Positions 55,873 to 64,000 of a DNA stretch of 64,000 nt are shown piece by piece. This DNA comes from Tolypeutes matacus (lineage: Eukaryota > Chordata > Mammalia > Cingulata > Chlamyphoridae): contig JAKSZT010054396.1 of NCBI GenBank assembly GCA_026826555.1, positions 19,304,233 to 19,368,232 on the forward strand, written 5' to 3'. How positions within the stretch are numbered: the stretch's first letter is position 1; each line of letters starts with the position of its first letter. The notes below the pieces were generated by a model. The model was not told where the DNA came from. It saw only the letters and a program-made list of their open reading frames with translations, and did no database searches. A program made the translations under genes and the position numbers.

Positions 55873-56446
55873 CAACTTGTGACAGTTTGAAATTCTTTTA
55901 TGAATCCCCAAAACAGAAAGATTATGTTTTTGAACTAATCCATTCCTTTGGGTGTGAGACCCTTTTGACTGGACTATGTCAGTGAGGTGTGACTCAGGTT
56001 GAGTCTCTGCCCTCTTGCTGGGTCTGATATAGACAGAGACACAGAGAGAAAGGAAGCCACCATCTTTGATCCTTCCATGTAAGAGAAAGGAGAAAGTAGA
56101 AAGGACTCCAGGTTTGCCTACAGCTGCAGGAAGGCAGAGAAGCCCTGAGAGACTGAGAGAGGAGGACTGGAAAGAGACAAGCTCTGTGCCTGGTTGCCCA
56201 CAGCTGAGTTCTGGGAGACAGTAGATTCTGAAGGGGAAGGCAGAGACCTCCGTGGAGATTGGTGGCCATCTTGCTTTGCCACGTGGCAGCTGACTTTGCG
56301 GAGAAAGCATCTCTGATGGTACCTTGATTTGAACATTTCACGGCCTCAGAACTGTAAGCTTTTACCCCTAGTAAATCCCCTTTATAAAAGCCAGCACATT
56401 TCTGGTACTTTGCATTGGCAGCCCTGTGGCAAACTAAAACACAACT
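55873..56446 (+). mobile_element. MaLR-type solo LTR nested in L1, perfect 5-bp TSD
   Basis: Body 55878-56441 (564 bp) with TG...CA ends (TGTGACAGTTTGAA ... CTAAAACA). The exact duplication CAACT lies at 55873-55877 and 56442-56446. Internal GATTTGAACATTTCACGG and CCCTTTATAAAAGCCAGCAC text agrees with the other LTRs of this window. No internal region. The 167-, 154- and 72-codon minus ORFs over it are incidental. Confidence 0.93.
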
Positions 56447-56682
56447 CAAATGTCCATCAACAAATGAATGGATAAACAAGCTGTGGTACAAACACATAAT
56501 GGAATATTATTTGGCCTTAAAGAATGAAGTTCTGGGACATGCTGCAACATGGAAGAACCTTGAAAACGTTATGCTCTGTGAAATAAGCAAGACACGTGAG
56601 GACAGATTTTGCATGATGTCACTTATAAGAGATGACTAGAAATAGCAAGTCCACAAACATAGAAAGTATATTAGAGGTTACT

Positions 56683-56706
56683 GGGGAGGGGGGAGGGGAG
56701 ATGGGG
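56683..56706 (+). other. G-quadruplex-type motif in L1 3'UTR
   Basis: Four G-runs of at least four bases (GGGG-A-GGGGGG-A-GGGG-AGAT-GGGGG) on the L1 sense strand. G-rich 3'UTR tracts of this kind are an established L1 trait. Confidence 0.85.
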
Positions 56707-56764
56707 GAATGCATGGGTGTGTGTAAATAAAATTTACTTAAAGATATGTAGATAATGTGCCTGT

Positions 56765-57400
56765 GACCAACATTCACCACCCTGGAGGAGGAATGGAAGG
56801 TGAATATCTGATTAGCACTGTAGATTGCCCAACCCCCATCAGGTCTAGAAAGTTGAGAACCCAGGGACTTATTGCAAAAACTCCTGGCTGATCTCCAGTA
56901 GACATGACACTTCCAGGAAGGCGGGGACTGTCAAACCTTGGTTTAAGCCAAGTCAAATCAGCACGTATTTCCCTGCTGTCTGGAGGAGTGGAAAACTCCA
57001 CACTGTCACATCCAGCCCTCTGGGGATCACATCTGTCAGGATGGAATTGCTCATCCCACACTTTGTGGACAAGAACTTGGCGTCCAGGTTTGACATGTGA
57101 TCAACACTCAGTTTGGGATAGTGGTCATGGCAAACTCTTCTGCAAGGGAATTTGGTGAGTTTTCCTGCAAGTCAGTGTGCAGCTGGGGTTGGGCTCTGGC
57201 ACATCCTCTCATGAATTGAACTGTGGCTTCCCGTGCTCTCGAGGGGTTGGGATTTGGCTCCAATTGAGGAACATACACATACCTTAGAAGCCGAACACTG
57301 CTGCTGTTTTCAGTTCCCCATATTATGGAATTTTACTGATCTGGGTCTGAGGAATGGGGTAATGGTCCTAGTGCCACTTCATTTTAATCCATTCATTTCT
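56765..57400. other. Unique sequence, nothing recognised
   Basis: Opposed ORFs of 84-95 codons at 56774-57158 have no domain. Confidence 0.4.
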
Positions 57401-57404
57401 CCAT

Positions 57405-57640
57405 GCATGCCTTTATTCATTCACTTATTCAGCAGTAATTGGATCATAGCCTACCATGTGGCAGGGTTAGGCTAGAGGCCCGAATGTAAAGGGAATTAGA
57501 AAGCTTTGAAACATATACAACTAGTGGGAAAGATCAGCATAAAATCAGTCACAAGGACTTTTTCTTGTATATTTCCTGTGCTTTCTATAGTGCCTAGCAC
57601 CTGGGAGGTATCCCTTAAATATTGGCTGTTTAAGAACGAT
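57405..57640 (+). repeat. L2-like fragments
   Basis: CATGCCTTTATTCATTCACTTATTCAGC, then GCTTTCTATAGTGCCTAGCACC are L2-type phrases. Weak. Confidence 0.45.
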
Positions 57641-57644
57641 GGGA

Positions 57645-60600
57645 TAAGTGTTATTATACAGCTGCATGCAGGAGTGCTATGAGAACCAAATATATATTGT
57701 GTGTAGCACAAATACCTAGTTTTGTCCTGCATTTTCAACTTTATACTTTGGTTTTATATTCATATATCACTTAGTTTTCACAAAAAAAACTCTTTAAAAT
57801 GAAAAGTTTTTTTTTCTTATTTCCTTTGTAAATGAAATTCAGAGAAGCTAATTTACCTCCCCAACACCACATAGCTCTTTGATTGCACTACCCAATATAG
57901 AACTGTCTACTAATTCTCTTTTTACCTTCATGGCATTTCCTACATTCAGGCCAAAAGGGATATTTTTTCCACTAAGAGATGGCAAAAGCCTAATGTTTTA
58001 GGTGAGCTCATTTACTCCCATTTGGCCAAAATATTTGATAGCAATAATTAATGCCACAAACAGAAACCATGTGCCAGCCATTAACTTAAATATTCTATTT
58101 AAGATTTACATGTATCATGAGTGATTTTTCTGTTTTTTGAAGCTTGGAAAAGATACATCATACTTTTCCTTGAAAATGTATTGATTATACTATTGTTTGG
58201 GTGATTTAGAAGGAACTTGAGGCTCTAGAAATACCCAGGTTCTTCAATAGGAACATTCTTCTCACCATTTATTTCAGAGTATAGATGATGTTGAGCTGAC
58301 TCTGCACTGGCCATATTTTACATTCTGGAAAATCCTTTTTAAAAGTAAACCCTTGCCATGGGCCTGTGCTAAGTCATAGAAGGGTGACTGTGAACAAATT
58401 TATTAACCTCTTTTCACCTCTGATTTAACAGCATCTGTAAAATAGGGGTCTGGAAAAGGAGAGACTTAATTAATTTCTAAGGGTTTTAATAGTTTCAAGA
58501 CTTGGCTTTATTTCATATCCCTAACCCAGATGATGGCTCTCACAATGCCATAGCTACCAAAATTTCCTTCCCAGACCGCCTCTACCTCCTAGGGTCTCCA
58601 GCTTCCTGTTTGCTTTTCACTCCCACAGATTCCTGCCGGGCTGTTCTCTGGCGCCATTTCTGCCGGTCTCTGGGGAAGATAATACAGAGGAGCTGAGAAG
58701 ATTTGATGGAGCTGGCTCTTCCATGAACTATTTTATGACTCATGTACTATAGGGGGTGCTGGCCTGTGGAGGAAGAAGGGAAACTTCCCTTTGTTTGTTC
58801 CCTTGTGCTTAAAAGAAACCTCTCAAGGAAAGCACTATCTCGGGCAGCTGCCTCTTCCACACACAGTATTGGGCCATTTGCAAAAATTACAAAACAACAA
58901 ACAAAAAAAAATTGTAGAACTATACTAAAAATGGTAGCATGAACAGATTTTTAAATATCTTAATACATCCCTTCTGACTTTTTTCTTGTTTTTCCCTCTT
59001 TTCCTTTCTTTTACACTCTTAAAAAAAGAAAGGGAAGTAACAGCTGACTGGCTTCTCACCCAATGAAGAGTAGGAATGGCCCTTTAGCTTTTGAGCAGCT
59101 CATGAGATTTTCTTCTGCAAAAGTTTCAGGGAGTTTCTTCCAGAAAAATCATGGATGAGAAGGGTAAGTGGTTACAGCTGGTTAATACCCTGGCTGTTAG
59201 GTTCTAAGGCATCTTCCTCTGTATAATTGAGTGTTTTTCAGAATGCAAGGCCCAGAATTCACACTTGCCCGTTACTGCTTTGGCAGGAGTCTCTGTTCAC
59301 CTTTTGTTTGGGGAGGAGAAAGAGCTGCTGTTGGGAGGTGTCTCAATCCTTGGACCTGGGCCCAGTTATTTACCACATTCACTGTTTCTAAACACATCAT
59401 CAGCCTTTGTCAAGTTTCTGCTGGGGTTGGATAATTAATGTTATTGGAGGAAATGAATTTTTTCCCCTCACAGCTGAAGATGAGACAGACTTTATCAGGC
59501 ATCACACATAAGTGTATTCTGCTTAATCTTTTCTAATTTGAACCATCCCTGTTACCCAGTAGTCCACAGATTCTCCAAAGATCTTCCCATGCCTGAGGTC
59601 ACAACTCTCCAAATACTCAGGATCCATTTTAAAGGGGGAAAACAAGCAAGGTTTCCAGCTTTGGTCTTTCACCTTCTCCCCGCCCCCCCGCCATGTGGAA
59701 GCATTTATGGTGCCTTCCCTTCAGGTCCATCTGGCTGTTTTGGAGGCTCATTTGCTTCAAGGTTTACATGCCCAAAGAAGATAGAGTTCTTCCTACATCT
59801 TGAACCAGGTAAGTAATAGTGTTGGGGGCATGGATGTGCCCAAAGATCTCCTTGTTCCATGTTGACATCCTCTTCATCATGCAAGAGGCAGAACCATCAT
59901 CACTCTTTCCCGTTTCTCAGCCCATTCTCTACTCCTAAGCTAGCTGAGGTTCTCAACATGTATTTTCTGCCACAACAGACAAAATTAGTGACATTCCCCT
60001 TGCAGGCACACACCCACACTGAGGTACAACAGATACCCTGGCTCCAATACCACCATTTCGTTTCTTTTGGAGGAAACATGAGAATGCAGGAATGTGAGAG
60101 GGGCCTTATTATATGACCTCTTGCCCAGAAGTTTGGTTGGTAGTGGAGTGCTTTGACTCACACTGTTTATTAGTAATTGAAAATTTAACCTTGGAAGCCA
60201 GGGCATCAGAAGGCTGGTGGGTCTGAGAGTTAGACTGACCTGAAGTTGGTTGATGGTCTTACAGAAGTCTGATCTATAAACCTGGTATTGGGAGACACAG
60301 GAGGAGAGAAAGGGTTTGGGTAGGAAGCATTTAAGATCCACAAATCAAGTAGAACCACCTATTTCAGGTCCATAAGTTGTGAAAGCTCACTGCTCACAAG
60401 ATGTCCAAGTGGGTAGAAATGGTTTGGCCTTACAACAATTTGTTCACTGTTATGAGTCCAATGAAAGCTAGCATTTGTGGCTGTGTCCTGGTCCAACTGG
60501 GCTTCCATGTTATTGTATGCCTTTGCGTAACACTTTGCTTCTGAGGGTTTTTAGCAATTGAAGAGAGAGCACATACATGAAACCCACAATCCGGAGTGCA

Positions 60601-61280
60601 CAGGGCCATTACTGGACATGTTAACCATAAAGAAGAGTCATGGAGTTTTAGAGCTGGAAGAAAATTTAGAGCGTGCCATGCCCAATCCCCTCACGCAAAT
60701 CAATTAACAAAAATTATATAGCCAAACATTCAAGCCAATGCCCTGTAATTAGTAACTGGAGTTTTAGGTACTCAACAAGGTAATAAAACCCATTAACAGC
60801 CATCAGACCCACTGAGTCTCTCTGGCACCACTAGTGGGCTAGCAGCTGCTCACTGGATGAAGCGATTGAAAGGAGAAAAATATTCTCTCTCTGGGAGTGT
60901 TGGGTCCCATCCAGCCCATGTTAGTCAGATCCATATCTCTTCCTTTCCTTGGAAGAATTAGCAAAATTTCTATCACTTGTCTAGCCGTGGGGTGGGGAGG
61001 AGAATCAAAACCTTGAGGGACAAACTGTCCCACCCCACTTAAGGGATAAATAGCATAAGCTTATTTGATCAGGATATTAACTGAATTGGAGTGATCATAC
61101 CATTCCCCCAGGTCCAAGGGCAAACTCCTGCACATGGCATTGAGACCCAGCTTCCTGAGCGTCCAACCTGCCTTTCCAGAATCCTGTTCTCCCAATCCCC
61201 ACAAGAAGCCCCAGGGCTTCTTGTGGATCTTTCCAGGGCCTCTGGGTACTGTTATGACTCTTTTCTAATGTGATCCTCCA
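57645..61280. other. Mostly unique sequence with one exon-like interval
   Basis: 3.6 kb with a weak MIR fragment (58380-58460), an exon-like interval at 59725-59808 (listed separately) and a C-rich patch near 59680. No gene recognised. The 118-codon minus ORF at 59985-60341 is domainless. Confidence 0.35.
59725..59808 (+). other. Candidate (pseudo)exon, 84 bp
   Basis: Acceptor TGCCTTCCCTTCAG ends at 59724 and the strong donor CAG|GTAAGTAA begins at 59809. One frame (two-base lead) is open and ends in FTCPKKIEFFLHLEP. No family recognised. Chance is likely. Confidence 0.18.
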
Positions 61281-61284
61281 TCAG

Positions 61285-61710
61285 GAGGCATTTCCTTTTT
61301 GTCTACCTGGTACACTTCTACTCATCCTTCAACTTAACTTCTCTTCTTCCCCTGAAATCTAAGGAACTCAGTCACCCCTTCTATACATAGTGCTTTGTCT
61401 GTACCTCCAGTAAAGCAGCCCATTATTCTGTTGCTTACTATCTGTTAAGTGCGTGGATCTTATGTTCTTGTCTTTCTCCTAGCTTGATGCAGAGCCTGGC
61501 ATGTAGTAGTTACCTAATAAATAACTTTGAGTGGATGGATTGATGTGTGCATCGACAGATGCCCTCAAAAGCTGATTTCTTGCTTTTATTATTATTTATA
61601 CATGTAAGCTCCATAAGGGCTGAAATGTTTATTTTGTTCACCACTATCTGTAATAGTAGTTAGTACCTAATAGGTTTCAATAAATATTTGTTGAATGAAT
61701 GAATGAAAGA
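61285..61710 (+). repeat. Two L2 LINE 3' ends
   Basis: CTACTCATCCTTCAACTTAAC ... GCATGTAGTAGTTACCTAATAAATAAC is one L2 end (to about 61545). GTAAGCTCCATAAGGGCTGAAATG ... TTTGTTGAATGAATGAATGA is another, with the typical TGAA-repeat terminus. Confidence 0.8.
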
Positions 61711-61802
61711 CAATGGAATAATTTTTCATCAAGGTTTTAACTTAAATAGATATTAGGCTTTTGCTCAGAAATAAGTCTTTTTTAAAAGAAAGTATCTATT
61801 AG

Positions 61803-62389
61803 ACCTGTGTATTAGTCAGCCAAAGGGGTGCTGATGCAAAATACCAGAAATGGGTTGGTTTTTATAAAGGGTATTTATTTGGGGTAGAAGCCCAGTTACC
61901 AGGCCATAAAGCATAGGTTACTTCCCTCACCAAACTTTATTGCCACGTGTTGGGGCAAGATGGCTGCTGAAGTCTGCGAGGGTTCAGGTTTCCTGGGTTC
62001 CTCTCTTCCCTGAGCTTGCTTGTCTCCGGGATCAGCTCCTCTGTTAGCTCCACAAGGTCAGCTGTAGACTATCAGGGGAACGGCTCGTCTCTTTTCCCGG
62101 AGCCTTCTCTCCTTCCTCACCACCAAGCTCCTCTGTGTGTTTACTTCCCCGGGCTCCAGCATTAAAACTCCACACCAGATCCCCAATATAAAAACTCCAA
62201 CAACTTCTCTGCTCTGCCATGTAGTTTTATCTCAGAGTCCCCACCCACCAAGGGGTGCCCACCTACTGATGTGGCCCAATCAAGACCCTAATCATAATTT
62301 AATCACGTCCACAGGAACAGACCGGTTTACAAGCATAATCCAATGTCTATTTTTGGAATTCATAAATAATGCCAAACTGCTACAACCTG
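61803..62389 (-). mobile_element. MaLR-type solo LTR, antisense, perfect 5-bp TSD
   Basis: Body 61808-62384 (577 bp) from TGTATTAGTCAGCC to CTGCTACA, with TG...CA ends. The exact duplication ACCTG lies at 61803-61807 and 62385-62389. Shares CTGACTAATACA and CCCTTTATAAA landmarks (read in sense) with the other LTRs. No internal region. The 102-codon ORF is incidental. Confidence 0.93.
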
Positions 62390-62394
62390 TAATG

Positions 62395-63415
62395 ATTCTT
62401 TTTCTCACAGTGGGTTGTCATGGCTGCCATCTTCCTAAACCTTAGGACTACCAACTTCCTTCCAGCAACTTCTTAGCACTGATGGTTGGGCAGGAGCTTA
62501 GCTATTTCTCCAGCTTAGGAATTGGGGAATCTTTATGGAAATGTTGATGTCAGAAAAATGCCCATTTTAAACCTGTTTAAATTTACTAATATTCCATCCC
62601 ACTGCCTTTCCTGGTTTATCATCCTCTACCAGGAGATTTGCGGGTGGGATGGAATATTTGTTTGTTTTTTGTTTTTAGTTTGCATATAGAGGAGAGAAGC
62701 TACTGAGCTGCAGTGAGTGAAATAGCACTGGAATTTTTCCCAAGCTACTCTGACTGACAGCTTGATAGAAAAATATGAACAGCAATTTTCACCAACTTTA
62801 AAGTAAAGAGGACCCTCTTAAGGGTATGGGTGTGGCAAGTGGCAAAATAAGCCATGTGCGCTAATAGTGGATGCAGGAATGGGAAAGCGGGGTCCATGTT
62901 TCACTCATTGATTATGCTGTGCACCTATCATAGTGCACTGATTACAGTAAGCATTTAATAATTAGCTGTGGACTTAATTTTCTAATGAGTTTTAGCATCC
63001 AGAAGGGTGTTACAGGTCAGATCTTGAATCGTTCGTTTAACACATGAAGAAATTTAACACATGAAGCACAGAGAAGGGGATATTCAATTCACAGAGCTAT
63101 AGTAGAAAAGTCAGGACTGGAGTGCTGAATTTACCTTGTGGTTTTTAACTTATAGACTATTTGCATCGGTAATCATGAGATGTGTTATAATGGAATGTTC
63201 CAGTATTTTTTAATCTGGAAATGGATTTAAGTACTTTTCATTTACCTACCAAGCTTCATTTGTTACCCAAATATTATGCCTTGACAATAATTAAGAGCTT
63301 TGTTCCAGATATGTCTTCCTGAAAGAAAAGGGGAAGGCACTGAAGAACACAGGGGAAAGCATTACTTATTCATTTAGCCCTTTAGTGATTAATTAAGTGT
63401 GCCAAACTGCACTAG
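62395..63415. other. Unique sequence, weak repeat traces
   Basis: A 17-bp spaced repeat of TTTAACACATGAAG near 63036 and 63053 and possible decayed antisense MIR text (63035-63140). Confidence 0.35.
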
Positions 63416-63419
63416 TTGT

Positions 63420-63500
63420 CTAATGGAAGAGCATTGGATAAGGAGTTTAGAGTTCAGGGTTTAGTCCTGGCTCTATTGCTTAACTACTTTGATATTAATT
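63420..63500 (+). repeat. Truncated MIR, sense
   Basis: TGGAAGAGCATTGGATAAGGAG, TAGTCCTGGCTCTATTGC and TTAACTAC are the MIR 5' end. It stops shortly before the LTR at 63513. Confidence 0.65.
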
Positions 63501-63512
63501 AACCAGTACTGG

Positions 63513-63981
63513 TGTGGTGGTTTGAAGCTGTATGTACCCCAGAAAAACATGTTCTTAAACTTAATCCATTTCTTTGGGTGTGAATCCATTTTATGTAGAA
63601 CTTTTGATGAGGTTACTTCAGTTAAAGTATGGCCCAGCTCAATCAGGATGGGTCTTAATCCTATTACTGGAGTCCTTTGTTAGCAGAATGAAATTCAGAT
63701 ACATAGAGAGAAAGTCACAGGGAGCGGCAAGAAGCTGCAGGTCAGTGGAACCCACAAGAGAGGCCAGGAGACGCCGCTGTGTGCATTGGTATGTGACAGA
63801 GGAGCCAAGGACCAAGGATCACTGGCAGCCAACTGCAGAATGCCAGTCTTCAGGAAGAAAACATCACCTTGATGCCTTGATTTGAACATCTCCTAGCTTC
63901 AAATCCATGAACCAATAAATTCCTTTTGTTTAAGCCAATCCATTGCCTGGTATTTGCTTTGACAGCCAGAAAACTCAAACA
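63513..63981 (+). mobile_element. MaLR-type solo LTR, sense
   Basis: 469 bp, TGTGGTGGTTTGAAGC to CTCAAACA, with internal GGATGGGTCTTAATCC and a 3' AATAAATTCCTTTTG polyadenylation-like signal. Flanks ACTGG and GCTGG are a 5-bp duplication with one mismatch. The short ORFs across it are incidental. Confidence 0.88.
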
Positions 63982-64000
63982 GCTGGGTTTGGTGTCTTCA

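Larger units (their letters stand above)
55680..56760 (+). mobile_element. L1 3' end, sense, split by an LTR
   Basis: L1 ORF2 C-terminal text at 55680-55877 (frame with CPGNPTSRYIPKER) is interrupted and resumes at 56447 with TCAAATGTCCATCAACAAATG. The second part encodes NEWINKLWYKHIMEYY and then CEISKTREDRFCMMS. A 3'UTR with a G-rich tract ends near 56760. It is 5'-truncated and the frame is broken by the LTR. The clear L1 copies to its left are antisense. Confidence 0.92.

Noticed and set aside
55994..56497. 167-codon minus ORF
   Set aside because: Lies antisense across the solo LTR and L1. Not a gene.

Overview
The window is nuclear DNA from a placental mammal, almost certainly a xenarthran (armadillo most likely; sloth or anteater possible). 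The diagnostic evidence is a set of tRNA-derived SINEs of the armadillo DAS type, with head GGGGAGCAGATGTGGCTCA and a B-box like GGTTCAAT. They occur as four dimers, one monomer and one long form with an internal 17-bp repeat. They sit on a background of ancient mammalian repeats: MIR, L2-like LINEs, L1M, hAT MITEs and MaLR-type LTRs. I find no bacterial-style gene, CRISPR array, RNA gene, CpG island or intact protein-coding gene.

Layout. 0-9 kb: old L1, MIR and L2-like pieces, an antisense SINE dimer, a hAT MITE and mostly unique sequence. 9-16 kb: a long DAS SINE, a 1.1-kb antisense L1 3' end and older L2/L1M debris. 16-18 kb: an exact 158-bp local duplication whose second copy sits between 18-bp direct repeats. 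18-31 kb: mostly unique sequence with several stretches that read like conserved non-coding (enhancer-like) DNA, plus two hAT MITEs inserted back to back. 31-46 kb: L1 3'UTRs, a hAT with a nested SINE, a MIR split by an LTR, another SINE dimer and microsatellites. 46-57 kb: SINE dimers, a candidate terminal coding exon near 51.7 kb, and an L1 split by an LTR with a perfect 5-bp target duplication. 57-64 kb: unique sequence, L2 ends and two LTRs.

Function. The most economical reading is intron plus flank of a plus-strand gene. The best exon candidate is 51662-51728, with a strong acceptor, a coiled-coil-like 21-residue tail, a stop codon and an AATAAA 26 bases further on. The clearly orientable L1 pieces from 1 to 52.2 kb are antisense to +, and the one clear sense L1 lies beyond that exon. 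This is inference; I do not recognise the gene. Most recorded ORFs are repeat-derived or chance. The most unusual observations are the templated 158-bp duplication with long direct repeats, the dimeric SINEs mobilised as units, and the double hAT insertion at one TCTAGA target. I see no evidence of a new biological system beyond these.
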